64,000 nt of DNA from Trifolium pratense (taxonomy: Eukaryota > Streptophyta > Magnoliopsida > Fabales > Fabaceae): contig NC_060062.1 of the NCBI RefSeq assembly GCF_020283565.1, positions 57,744,439 to 57,808,438 of the forward strand. Reading direction: 5' to 3'. Numbering within the stretch: position 1 is the first letter of the stretch; the number at the start of each line of letters is the position of its first letter. The position numbers were made by a program, and so were the translations under genes. This document shows positions 33,807-46,269 of this stretch, one piece after another. The notes below the pieces were generated by a model, which did not search any database, had not been told where the DNA came from, and was given only the letters and a program-made list of their open reading frames with translations.

Positions 33807-36598
33807 TAAAAAAAAGAAAATCAATATCAATATCATTATAAAAAATTGTTGCAAAAAAAAGAATCATTATAATAAATAATTATACCTCCTTTTGTCAAAA
33901 TAATAATAATTATACTTCCTTGATAAGTGTTGATCTGCCATGTCTAAATACCCTTCCTTTGGGAGGGAATGGGATCTGAGTCCCAAAGCATATGAGCCCA
34001 TCATTTGCTCCTCTGTGATTCCACTTAACATTCAACTTTCTGTTTTCCTTTTAACTTTCAAACTTTTCAAATTGGAAATGATTTTGAATAGCCAAAAAAG
34101 AAATGAAATTCACACAAGTCAAATATTCGTTTTCTAAAGCCAAAAAAAAAATAAAAAAAAATTGGTTTTCTAGCCTATCCAAAAAAAAGTTCATTTTCTC
34201 CAATTGACTACTATTCACTTCTAGATTTAAACCTACCAAGTTGGAAGTTCTCAATTTCAGTTCCCTACAACATTATTTATTAGGCTTTTGGGGTCCATTA
34301 TGATGGAAAAATTTGGCAATGGTCACCCTATTATAAAATGCATGTATTATAATTTATTTTTTTAGAAAATGCATGTATTATAATATGGCAATCATCACAA
34401 GTTTCAAGATAATATTTCTATCTTTAGTTACCTTAACCAGTGTCTCGGGGGCACCGGTTAACGTTTTCCTTTTTTTTTTAAACTTGGTATCCAACCCTAG
34501 AACCGACTAATCCCAGGAGACCAATCTCATCGTTCACTTGTGAGGCCCATTTAAAGCCGGAGTATTTTTGCTCTGTACGGATTAGCCCATCAAAATTGGC
34601 ACCAGAGGAAATCGAATCTGAGACCTTGAGAGGAGCATACCCCAAAGACCCGAGCGACAATACTGGACCAACTCAAGTAAGTTGTACACGGCATGAATAA
34701 AAATAAACAACCAAGAGTATTTTTTCTGTCAAAAAAATAAAATCCGAGAGTATTTTTTTTTCGCGTTATTGAATTGACGACAAATTTCATAAATCGACTT
34801 GACTTGACAATTTATTAGTACTATAATTTTGATAAAATATTTACGCTTTAAAACTCAACACAATTAGAGTATCATCTTAATTTTTTCAAACTCACAAAAT
34901 CAAAACATGTATATTATAAGGAAAATGTTAATCGGTGCCTCGTGACACTGGTTAAAGTAACTAAAGATAATAATATTATCTTGAAACTTGTGAAGTCAAC
35001 ATCTTAAAAATTTAAATTTTTATTTTTTTAATGTAATTTTTTTCTTTTCTTTCCCTTTTTAATTCCTTAACTAGTGTTTCGGGGCGCTAGTTAGCATGAC
35101 CCAAAAAAAATAGGAAAAAAAAACACTTTATAATCCTTATCCTTCACATCAATGCGGTTTGAGTGAGAGTAATAGAAAGGAAAGGCCAGAGGTAGCTTTC
35201 AGAGGAACTTTGTCCAATGGAATTGGAATTGTACGTGATGGGATTTGCCCAAATGACAACCTCCTAAAATGCTAGAAAGTTATAAACATCATGATCTCAA
35301 ATTATATTCCACTCCACCAACATGTTGAGAAAATTGACAACATTACAATCCTACGGATAAAGAAAAAAAATAACTTGATTCTTGTAGTAGCTTATTTGAG
35401 ATAAAAACTAATTAAACATGTAGGAAAAAGAAAATAGATATTTTGATTCTCGATAGGTTTGAAGGACTGAATCCCTATAATTTTTAGAAATTGAAAGTTG
35501 GTTCTATTTTAACTCTAACTCAATCCTGCAAAATAAATTTCTAAAATGAGGATTATCTCTGACATATTATTCAAATCAACTCACATTCGATCTGACTTAA
35601 CATAAATACTAACTTTAGCAAAAACAAAAAATGTATCATACTTTATAGATTAAGATAACCATATGATTTTCCCATTCAAATCATTTCAATGCATTCTTGT
35701 CATCTTTATGCACGTGTGAGTGTGATATATCAAATCTTTTCCAATATTGAGAAGTTTGTTAACAAATTGTTGTCAAATAATTTCAGGTAAGAACAAATCG
35801 TTGGAAGAATCTATATGAGTTTGAATCCTAATTTTTTTTTGTTTAAAGTTAATAATTTTTTATTTATTTATGTCTCATACATAAAAAATAATTACACATG
35901 AACAAAAAGTAAACGGACAACAAGTTGCACTGCTAAATCATTTTTGAAATAAATATTAGTCAAATATTATTTATCCCATAATTGGATGTTGGATTACTAA
36001 ATACCAAAAATCTTTTTTGAGAGAACAGTAAGATTGATTAAAGTACCAATATTTTTTTTTATTTACAATATAGCCAATGAAAATCGAAACTAAAATTTCA
36101 TGCATATAATTTAAATCCCTCACCACTCGATTAAACCTCGTGGTGTGAGGGAGTACCAATTTTCGTTGACAAGTATGTTGTTGGTGTAGGGCATATTTTA
36201 CCTAATATCCATAATCACTTTTTTGTTTTGTTTTGAAGCATAATAATATTCATCATTATGGATATAGAAAATCTAATATCATGCAATAGTAAATTTGTTC
36301 AATTCACAATTAAACAAGGAGAAGGAGTTGATTGCGCAACAGATAACCCATTGTCAAACTAGTAATACTTCAATGGAAAGTGGAAACAATAATTGCTTAA
36401 GCTAATTAGCGTTTTAGGCAACGCTTTGAGTGTAAGAAAAGTCATTTTCCAAACCCGCAAATGAAAAGCCATTAATTGATAGTAGATCGTTTCCCAGAAA
36501 ACCAACCATCCACAAAATGAAATAGTACTACTATTTTGTACCTAAAGGTGTTAATCTGGTAGTAGATATGACCCGACCCGCTAACTCCGTTAAACATA
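33805..36598. other. Intergenic spacer with two MITE copies
   Basis: No gene seen. About 34390-34470 (minus) and 34922-35098 (plus) are copies of one MITE family sharing CACTGGTTAA and TAACTAAAGATA...TATTATCTTGAAACTTGTGA. 34490-34680 is another repeat (GGTATCCAACCCTAGAACCG) with related pieces near 29217-29260 and 37105-37160. Confidence 0.5.
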
Positions 36599-36722
36599 TC
36601 CCTCCGTCCCAAAATATAAGCAAAAGTTAGTCAACAAAAGTAAAAATATTTGGTCTAAATCTTTAACCAAATACATCAAGTTTATTTGACTCATTTTTAC
36701 TTATATTTTCGAACAAATGGAG
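36599..36722. mobile_element. Stowaway-type MITE, 124 bp
   Basis: Starts TCCCTCCGTCCCAAAATATA and ends with the degenerate inverse TATTTTCGAACAAATGGAG, with TA flanks at 36597-36598 and 36723-36724. Confidence 0.65.
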
Positions 36723-37657
36723 TAAGCATAACTTTCGATTAATAATTTTGTATATAAAAAAAAAATTTGAATTAATAATACTAAGAGGATTGATTTTGCC
36801 ATAAAAAAGATTAACGGCTCAACTTATTATCTGTTTACCTTTCATTCAAGTGTAATTATACAATATCAAATATTATGCTTCTTTTTTTTCTACAAAAAAA
36901 AAAATGATATTAGAGTTTTTTATCCTTAAAGAGTGTTCGAGAGACAATCATTAGCATTTCCCAAAAACTTATTACAAAAAGGGGTTTGAATAGGCTATAG
37001 TCTATATATTTAGTCGTGTTTTCTTGCGACCGATTTTCAAGATGGAGTTGAACATTTCTCTTTAATCGAAATGTTACATAAATAGTTTTTTGTCAAGTAA
37101 GTGGACGGTGGGATTGGTGTCCTCAGATTAGTTGGTCTTAGAGCTGGATACCGAATTTTCAAAAAAAAAAAGTAGTTTTTTATCAAAAAGTCAACGAAAG
37201 ACTAACAATTACAAAAAAATAAATTGAAGTCCAAAATCGAACAACTGAAATTTAAAGGCCAAAATTGAGTAATGGTAAAACTTAAAAATTAAAATTGTCA
37301 AACTCAAGTTTAAAAGCCAAAATCAAACAATTGAACAACTTAGACCGTAAAAACTGCATTTAACCCTTTAGTTTTTTATATGGGTATTCTTAGATTTTTA
37401 TATTTGGCATCGTTACAAAATCGGTTTATAATGTGAAAATTGTCTTCTTACTTATAAATTTTTTGTTCAGACCAACTTATATTTTATATAAAAGTTCTTC
37501 TTAACACACTTCCTCACGCATAATTTTATTAAACTTGATGCATGTATATATAAATAACGGATGACCCAGATATTGGGTGGTCCAATTGATTTTGATGCTA
37601 GAGGCTTATGTAACTCAATTTTGTATTTGCACTTGTTATGTGGAGCTGCAGGCAGGC
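36723..37657. other. Intergenic spacer
   Basis: AT-rich; a decayed MITE end at about 37105-37365 repeats AAAATCAAACAATTGAA-type sequence seen in the 33013-33745 element. No gene seen. CAGGC at 37653-37657 is the target duplication of the next element. Confidence 0.45.
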
Positions 37658-37967
37658 TGTTGGAACATGATGAGAATTTGGAGGGAATTTGGTATTGAAA
37701 TAAACACAAAGTGTTAGAACCATGTATAGTGTGAATTGAAAAAAGACTCTTTAAGTCCCACATTGGAAAGATCACACTACTTGGTAGTGTTTATATACCA
37801 CAAAGTGGCAACCAAGGGTGTGCCCTTGGGATACCCACTTTTGTAAGAAAGGGAGACCGCACACCAAGTCGAATATCACACGCGCGCGCCGCCGTCCGGC
37901 CGGGCTTGGGTCTTGGTGATATATTAATTTTTTAATAAGAAATTTAATTTTTCTTTAAGTGTGTGAT

Positions 37968-37975
37968 TATAAATA
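37968..37975 (+). promoter_or_regulatory. TATA box of the 5' LTR
   Basis: TATAAATA, with the matching copy in the 3' LTR at 43449-43456. In the 5' LTR it lies immediately after the deletion junction. Confidence 0.6.
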
Positions 37976-38383
37976 GCAGTCTTTGGTTTCATTATTTTTC
38001 ATCAGTTCATATAGTCTCTGAACAATTATTTTCCTTCTATCTCCTTGCTTTCTTTCACGAAAATATTTCCTTTCCTTGTTGTTTCATCGAGTTGATACTC
38101 TTGTATCAATTATTGAATTGATTCATCGAATCAATATAGAAGGGTGTACTTCTGCCCGAATTCTACAGTGCAGTAGCAATTCGGTATTTATATTTGTGAA
38201 GGCTGTTTTATCCTGGAGACTTCACGGTTGATAGTCTACTCTGCACAATTTGAGTAGTACCGTGAAACGTCTTAAAGAGAGCGTATTCACCCGCGACTCA
38301 GCCGATAATTATTTACAGTAGTAGCATTTTTTCGAAATTTTTAAAATCAAAAACAACAATTTTAAGACGTTTTCAAAACTATC

Positions 38384-41300
38384 ATGGCTACTGAGGATGT
38401 TATCGGTAACAGTTCTGTTGGTGCTACAGAGAATCCTTTTAAGTTTGAAGGCCTGCACTTCAAACGCTGGCAACAGAAGATGTATTTCTTCCTAACTCTG
38501 AAAAAGGTTGTGAATGTTCTCAATGAGGACATACCTGTTCTTCCTGATGCTTCTGCTTCTGGAACGAATGAATTGACTGTCACCAACGGTGGTGAGAAAC
38601 CTGTGAATGACAAAGATAAGGATCAAATTGATTCTGCTGCAGCACAGGTTAAAGCTCAAAAACTTCAGCTGCAAAAAGAGATACACCTCTGGAAAGAACA
38701 TGATTATTTATGTAAGAATTATATTATTAATGGACTTGCTGATGACTTGTATGATTATTATCGATCATACAATACTGCTAAAGATGTGTGGGAGGCTCTG
38801 ACCAAAAAGTATGACACTGAAGAAGCTGGTGCAAAGAAATATGCTGTGAGCAGGTACTTAAAGTATCAGATGGTTGATGAAAAGTCTGTTGAAGCGCAGT
38901 CTCATGAAATCCAGAAGATTGCTCATGAAATAATCACTGACGGTATGCCTCTTGATGAACAGTTTCAAATTGCTGTTATTATTGACAAATTGCCCCCTTC
39001 TTGGAAAGATTTTAAAAATATTCTTCGTCACAAAACTAAAGAATTTTCAATTGAAAGCTTGATTACTCGCCTCCGTATTGAGGAAGAATCACGCAGACAA
39101 GATATGAAAGAAGAGGAGAAAATTCTGGTTGTCTCCAATAACAACAAAAAGAAATCCACTGCTGCTGCGGTTCTGAAGCCTACGGGCAAAAATTTCAAGA
39201 ATCAGAACCGTACTGCACCTGTTCGGATTAAGAATGGGAATCCTTCTAAGGCCCCTATTGCTAGACAGCAACCTCCTCCACCACCTCCTCCAAAGAATGA
39301 TGCTGGTGAATTTCTGTGCTTTAATTGCTGGAAACCGGGTCATATGGCAAAAAAGTGTAGAAACAAATCAAGGCCAAGGCCTGTTAATCTGAATGCCGTA
39401 GAAGAGGCATATGCTGATATGATCACCGAAATCAATATGATCGGTGTTACTGATGGTTGGTGGATAGACACTGGTGCAACTCGCCATGTCTGTTATGAAC
39501 GTGCTATGTTCAAAACATACACTACTGCTGAGAACAAGAAGGTGCAGATGGGAAATGCTCACACTTCTGAAGTTGCTGGAATTGGAGATATAGAGCTGAA
39601 ATTTACTTCCGGAAAGACTCTGATCCTGAAGGAGGTTATGCATGTACCAGATATGAAAAAGAATCTTGTTTCTGGTTTTCTTCTCAATAAGGCTGGGTTT
39701 AGTCAAACTATAGGGGCTGATTTGTACACCATCACTAAGAATGATATTTTTATTGGGAAAGGGTACGCCGCTGATGGCATGTTTAAGTTAAATGTTGATC
39801 TCAATTTGAATTTGAATAAAATTTCTACTTCTGTTTATTCCTTGTGTGATTTTAATATTTGGCATTCTAGACTTTGTCATGTTAATTCGCGATCAATATC
39901 TAATTTAAGTCACTTAGGCTTAATTCCAAAATTAAAATTTGATGATTTAGAAAAATGCGAATTTTGTAGTCAAGCAAAAATAACAAAAAGTTCACATAAG
40001 TCAGTAACTAGGGAATCTGAACCAATGGATTTAATACACTCTGATATATGTGAATTAGATGGAACCTTGACTAGAAATAACAAACGTTACTTTATCACAT
40101 TTATTGATGATTGTTCTGATTACACCTTTGTATATCTAATGAAACATAAAAGTGAAGCATTTGATGTGTTTAAAGTGTTTGTGAATGAAATTGAAAATCA
40201 ATTTAGTATGAAAATTAAGAGATTAGGTAGTGATAGAGGAACTGAATATAGTTCTAGTTTATTTAATGATTTTTATAAACAACATGGAATTATACATGAA
40301 ACGACTGAACCATATTCCCCTGAAATGAATGGTAAAGCAGAAAGAAAAAATAGAACTCTCACAGAATTAGTTGTTGATATTATGTTAAATTCAGGCGTTG
40401 CTTCACACTGGTGGGGGGAAATTATATTGACTGTTTGCTTTGTCCTGAATAGAGTCCCTAAGTCTAAGAAAATGATCTCACCATATGAGACATTAAAGAA
40501 AAGAGAACCAAACCTGTCTTATTTGAGAACTTGGGGATGTCTAGCTTATGTCAGGAAACCTAACCCGAAGCGAGTAAAACTTGCTAGTAGAGCCTATGAA
40601 TGTGTATTCATTGGGTATGCTGCAAACAGTAAAGCTTACAGGTTTTTTGACCTGAATGCTAAAGTAATCATAGAATCAGTTGACGCTGATTTTTTTGAAG
40701 ATAAATTTCCTTTTAAATTAAGAAATAGTGGGGGCACCGAATCAAGTCACATTCCTGTGATAAGAAACTCTGAGAGCAACAACAATACTGAAATTGAACT
40801 TCGAAGAAATAAAAGAGTGAGAGTAGCTAAAGACTATGGTCCCAAATATTCGGCATATACTTTAGAAGAAGATCCTAAAAATCTTCAAGAAGCATTGTCA
40901 TCTCTGGATGCAGATTTATGGCAAGAAGCTATTAACGATGAGATGGATTCTCTAGAATCTAATAAAACTTGGCATTTGGTAGATTTTCCTCCTGGTTGCA
41001 AACCTATTGGTTGTAAATGGATTTTGAAAAAGAAACTAAAATCAGATGGCTCTATAGAAAAGTACAAGGCTCGCCTTGTCGCCAAAGGTTTTAGACAAAG
41101 AGAAAATATAGATTTCTTCGACACTTTTTCTCCGGTCACTCGAATAACATCCATAAGGGAACTTATTTCTATTGCCGCAATTTTTAATTTAACTTTACAC
41201 CAAATGGATGTTAAAACCGCTTTCCTAAATGGTGACTTAGAAGAAGAAATCTATATGGAACAACCTGAAGGATTTGTGATCCACGGACAAGAAAATAAAG

Positions 41301-42352
41301 CCTGTAAGTTAGATAAGTCTCTGTATGGTCTAAAACAAGCTCCTAAGCAATGGCATGAAAAGTTTGACAATTTAATGTTGTCGAATGGGTTCAAAGTAAA
41401 TGAAAGTGATAAATGTATTTACTACAAATTCGAAAATGGCATTTGCACTTTCATGTGTCTCTATGTAGACGACTTACTCATATTTGGATCAAACCTTTCT
41501 GCCGTAAATGCTGTGAAATCTCTGTTGTGTAACAACTTTGATATGAAAGACCTCGGAGAAGCAAGTGTGATTCTTGGAATCAAGATTACCAGGTCTGAGA
41601 AGGGAATATCCCTAGATCAGTCACATTATGTGGAAAAGATCTTAAAGAAGTATGGTTACTATGACTGCAAGGAAAAGAACACTCCGTATGACGCTAGTGT
41701 AAAACTATTTAAGAACACTGGTGAAAGTGTTAGACAAACTGAATATGCGAGCATCATTGGTAGTCTTAGGTATGCCACTGATTGCACAAGACCCGACATA
41801 GCCTATGTCGTGGGACTTCTTTGCATATTTACTAGCAGACCTAGTAATGAGCATTGACAAGCTATTGAGAGAGTCATGGGATATCTTAAAAAAACCATGA
41901 ATCTCAGATTACATTATAAGAGATTTCCTGCCGTGCTTGAAGGATACAGTGACGCTGATTGGAACACCTTGTCAGATGATTTCAAAGCAACTAGTGGCTT
42001 TATATTTAATATAGCCGGAGGAGCTGTGTCTTGGAAATCTAAGAAACAGACCATTTTGGCACAGTCCACTATGGAATCTGAATTAATAGCACTAGCAACT
42101 GCAAGTGAAGAAGCAAGCTGGTTGAGATGCTTGTTATCTGAGATTCCCTTATGGGAAAAACCTATGCCAGCTGTGTTGATCCACTGCGATAGTACTGCAG
42201 CTATCGCTAAAATTAAGAATCGGTTTTATAATGGTAAAAGACGTCAAATTAGAAGGAAGCACAGCACAGTGAGAGAGTCAATCTCTAAAGGGGCTGTAAG
42301 AGTGGATCATGTACGCACTGATGAAAACTTAGCGGATCCTTTGACGAAATGA
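38384..42352 (+). pseudogene. Copia gag-pol polyprotein with one in-frame stop
   Basis: A single frame of 1322 codons plus stop from the ATG at 38384. Order: gag (FEGLHFKRWQQKM), CCHC knuckle CFNCWKPGHMAKKC near residue 312, protease WWIDTGATRHV near 360, GAG-pre-integrase WHSRLCHV near 490, integrase (LIHSDICE, GSDRGTEYSS, GKAERKNRT), reverse transcriptase (KWILKKK, KARLVAKGF, YVDDLLIFG with YVDD at 1027-1030), and RNase H (YSDADWNT, ESELIALATASEE, DPLTK end). A TGA at 41855-41857 replaces the Trp expected in NEHWQAIE and cuts off RNase H. No frameshift. The product would normally assemble particles and make and integrate the cDNA. Confidence 0.95.
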
Positions 42353-43838
42353 CTGACTAAAGAGAAAGTCTATAATACTAATGTAAAAATAGGACTAATG
42401 CCTATGAATTGCTCATAATGGTAACCCAACCTAAAAGACTGGAGATCCCAAGAATTAGGTTCCAATGGGTAAACAACAAGTTGTGAGTGGTAGGACATGA
42501 ACATGCAAGATAAGAAGCATGAATCCCGAAGCAGAAGTAAAAGGTTGAGTTAATAGAAACTCTTAATGAGATCTAGACTCTGAATTGAGTGGAGTACCAA
42601 GCTTCAGGAGTACTCCAGATAGACTCACCTATATGAATGTGGAACTGAGGCCGGTTCCTATGGGGTTTTGAGGCGAACTCCTAGATCATTCATGAAACGG
42701 GATAGTCGTGCAGGGCCATTAACGCACGGGCCAAAGAATACACCCTAAGAGAGGTTGTGTGCGGTTTGAGAAAAATCCGAGATAGAGTTCAAGACAAGCG
42801 TCACTCTTGTTAAATCGGGCTCTTACTCGCTATGTAAAGGTTCAAGACAAGCGTCACCTTTGCTTATGCACAATCTTACTTCTGAAACAACTTTTTTAAA
42901 TTCAAGTGGGGGATTGTTGGAACATGATGAGAATTTGGAGGGAACTTGGTATTGAAATAAACACAAAGTGTTAGAACCATGTATAGCGTGAATTGAAAAA
43001 AGACTCTTTGAGTCCCATATTGGAAAGATCACACTACTTGGTAGTGTTTATATACCACAAAGTGGCAACCAAGGGTGTGCCCTTGGGGTACCCACTTTTG
43101 TAAGAAAGGGAGACCGCACACCATGTCAAATATCACACACGTGCGCGCTGCCGCCGTCCGTCCGACCGGCCGGCTCGGGCCGGGCTTGGGCTTGGGTCTT
43201 GGTGATATATTAATTTTTTAATAAGAAAAAGAAAAATTTAATTTTTCTTTAAGTGTGTGAGTTTTTAATTTCGCACATGTTAATTGTGCATGAAACCAAG
43301 TCTTCGAAGCTGTGTCAGCGCTTATCCGTTGCTCAGTTAAAAGAAAAATCCGTTCCTACAAAACAGGTCACGTGTGATTTGTTTTTTGAAATTCAACTGA
43401 TTCCTCAAATGTAGAAAATCAGTTCTTCAAATTCGTTCAGAATTACATTATAAATAGCAGTCTTTGGTTTCATTATATTTCATCAGTTCATACAGTCTCT
43501 GAACAATTATTTTCCTTCTATCTCCTTGCTTTCTTTCACGAAAATATTTTCTTTCCTTGTTGTTTCATCGAGTTGATACTCTTGTATCAATTATTGAATT
43601 GATTCATCGAATCAATATAGAAGGGTGTACTCCTGCCCGAATTCTACAGTGCAGTAGCAATTCAGTATTTATATTTGTGAAGGCTGTTTTATCCTGGAGA
43701 CTTCACGGGTCTACTCTGCACAATTTGAGTAGTACCGTGAAACGTCTTAAAGAGAGCGTATTCACCCGCGACTCAGCCGATAATATTTTACAGTAGTAGC
43801 ATTTTTTCAAAATTTTTAAAATCAAAAACAACACAGGC

Positions 43839-44174
43839 ACATCTCAAAAAGTTCCATAAGACCCAAGAAATGTAAAAGCATAGCAGAAAGCCAGAAACTT
43901 ACGGACAAGATCATGAATTAGGACAGGTTGGACTCTGGATTGGACCCCCAGTGTTGTCTTAAATTCCACTGTCGTAAACCATGGATTCAGATTTCAAAGG
44001 CTTATCCAAACCACTAACCAACCCCAATCCTTTTTTCATGTGTCAACCCTCTCTTGCACGTTTTCCTTCTTGCAATGTTGCACTTTTGCTTAAATATTAC
44101 TCTCTTTCTTATTTAATATAAGAAAAAATTCACTTAAATATACTGAGATATTAATATATCTAAACTATATTATA

Positions 44175-44232
<58 letters not shown>

Positions 44233-44340
44233 TAATATATATAAAAAATAAAGTATTTCTTATATTAAGAATTAGAGAATTATTGATGATTTTGTTTCTA
44301 GTAGTTTAGTAACTAAAAAATTTCACCTCAAATACGAATA
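43839..44340. other. Spacer with AT microsatellite
   Basis: AT dinucleotide run at about 44178-44230; otherwise AT-rich sequence without a gene. Confidence 0.5.
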
Positions 44341-44348
44341 GGTGGAGT

Positions 44349-44915
44349 CAGACACGGATCCAAGAGTCTATAAAACGGGGGCCGGAATAACTAAATAATA
44401 AATATTAAATAAATAATAATTATAATAGTATTTAAATATACTCAATAAAAAATAAAAAAATACATCACAATTTTTATCTAAATTGTACACGACATTGCTC
44501 TATATCATAAAATTCATCAACAACTGAATTTGCATTAAAAATTTTAGCAATTCTTCTCTCGGTGTAAGTAATCACATAATTAGTTTGAAATTCATTTTCT
44601 ATCTTGTTTCTCAACCTATTTTTCACAATCTTCATAGCAGAAAATAATTTCTCACTTGTAGCAAACAATCAGAAATAACTTAATTGAATTTGACTTTAGT
44701 AGTGTATAATATATTATCAAAAAATTTTAAAGTAAATTGTTACAATTACTATGTTGTGGGTACATGTTTTGCACCAAACGGTAGTTATTAATCTTTAAAC
44801 ACGTCTCTCAAATATCAATTTATGTGTACATATGTATCAAGAACAAGTATATGAAAAAAAATACGATAAGAGGGGGGGCCTCAGCCCCTACTTGCCCCCC
44901 TTATGTCCGTCCCTG
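44349..44915 (-). mobile_element. hAT element relic, 567 bp
   Basis: Ends CAGACACGGATCC and ATGTCCGTCCCTG are imperfect inverted repeats, and GGTGGAGT is duplicated exactly at 44341-44348 and 44916-44923 (8 bp). It contains the last part of a hAT transposase in minus orientation and a run of G/C near 44870-44900. It looks like an internal-deletion derivative of an autonomous element. Confidence 0.8.
44474..44668 (-). pseudogene. hAT transposase C-terminal (dimerisation) fragment
   Basis: Minus-strand open frame of 64 residues with ATSEKLFSAMKIVKNRLRNK followed by ERRIAKIFNANSVVDEFYDI. This matches the C-terminal dimerisation region of plant hAT transposases and the related zinc-finger family (family knowledge). 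The catalytic and DNA-binding parts are absent, so it has no transposase activity. It lies inside the element at 44349-44915. Confidence 0.7.
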
Positions 44916-44923
44916 GGTGGAGT

Positions 44924-46069
44924 GTTTGAGGTTACATCACCAATTCCTACATATATATAATATGATGTTTCAACTAATTGAGCTATGTTCAGAAGTATTC
45001 CATCCATTTTAAAATAAGTGTAATTTAGTATTTTAAAATTAATATCATTTATATTTTTTAAGGTGGAACTATTATTCGTATAAAAAAGAGAAGTTCAATT
45101 TTTTTTAGTAAATAGACAAAAATAATAAACTATTAAAAACTGAAAAGACTAAGATAAAATATACCGCCGTGTCCTCAAAATAAAGAATTTCACCACTGGG
45201 TTCAAGCAGCAGCAATAAGTCAAAGACTACAGGCACCACTGAAAATCAAGGGAACAAGTACTTTTGTTAATTAAATACTTCTTCCTGTTTTTTTATAAGA
45301 AATACTTTTAAAATAAAAATTGATTCTTTTTATAAGAAATTTTGATCAATTTTTAAATGTTTTGAATGTTCTATTTTACTTATGTCTTTATTTATTATGA
45401 GAGAAAATTTAAAAATAAATAAGTTAGTTGAATAAAAAATAATTAAATAAGAGTATATACATGAAATAAATTTAAATTTTTAAGAGTATTAGATAAAAAT
45501 AATTATGTTAAATGTGTTGATCTGTGTGATTTGGGAATACAATAACAATATAATTGTCAACTACTTACGAGGATACCATATTGTATCACTCAAATGAATT
45601 AAACAATAAACTTCTGGATTTGGATAAGTGGATGAATAGAATGAGTGAATTAAACATTACCAAAAGAATGAGTGAATTAATTACCCAATAATAAGTTTTT
45701 TATTATTGACGTTGAATTTGGGAGAGAAGATCATGGTTTGACACTTATAACTATGATCGAGAGATAGTTGGAATCATTTAATATCAGAATCGATTTCCGA
45801 ATTAGATTACGCCATCCAGTAAACCTGAAGAAAAAAAATGAGTGATTTAAATAAAAATATTACCGTAGGAGGAAGAATGAAAGAGATTGAAGAACGAAAA
45901 GTGGTTTTATGAAAACAACAACAAAACCACATAACTGTTGCTAGTAATTGATTATTTTAATAACAACAAACAAATCAACAATAGACAGCACTTTCATGGA
46001 AACTTAGGAAGTAAAAATGTGACGAACCATAGAATAAGGAACCTTTTTTAATCTTTCTCCTTATTTCAC
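44924..46069. other. Intergenic spacer
   Basis: AT-rich, no gene seen; a degenerate repeat with ATAAGAAATACTTTTAAAAT and TTTTTATAAGAAATTTTGAT lies near 45290-45350. Confidence 0.4.
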
Positions 46070-46269
46070 TATAAAAAGAGATTCCAATTTCATCACTCTT
46101 CACACATTCATTCAACAATTTCATTCACTTGTAGCTTTTCTCATTCTCTTGCGTTTATTTTGCCACCCTTTTATTATCTCATTCGATATTTTTTTTCTAA
46201 AGAAGTTTCATTCAATATTTGATCTATTCTTTCTTTCTGTGCTGCCACTGCCATATCAAATACCACAAG
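46070..46269 (+). promoter_or_regulatory. Candidate promoter and non-coding first exon
   Basis: TATAAAAAG at 46070-46078 is followed about 25-30 bp later by a C/T-rich leader (CACTCTTCACACATTCATTC) and ends at a strong donor CACAAG|GTATGT (46269/46270). It has no coding capacity of its own. It could be a distal alternative leader exon of the sucrose synthase gene 4.2 kb downstream, or the orphaned 5' end of another gene. No further exon was recognised before 49222. Confidence 0.35.

Larger units (their letters stand above)
37658..43833 (+). mobile_element. Complete Copia retrotransposon
   Basis: 5' LTR 37658-38358 (701 bp) and 3' LTR 42915-43833 (919 bp), both starting TGTTGGAACATGATGAGAAT and ending AAAACAACA, flanked by CAGGC (37653-37657, 43834-43838). 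One gag-pol frame with a single stop lies between. A purine tract AAGTGGGGGAT (42905-42914) precedes the 3' LTR. The expected TGGTATCAGAGC primer-binding site is absent after the 5' LTR: the sequence is ATTTTAAGACGTTTTC and the ATG follows after only 25 bp. The 5' LTR lacks about 190 bp of U3 directly upstream of its TATA box plus a smaller part of a GC-rich stretch. High LTR identity outside the indels suggests a recent insertion. Confidence 0.95.

Noticed and set aside
33630..33854. Minus-strand frame with a long Tyr-Ile repeat
   Set aside because: Translation of the TA microsatellite.
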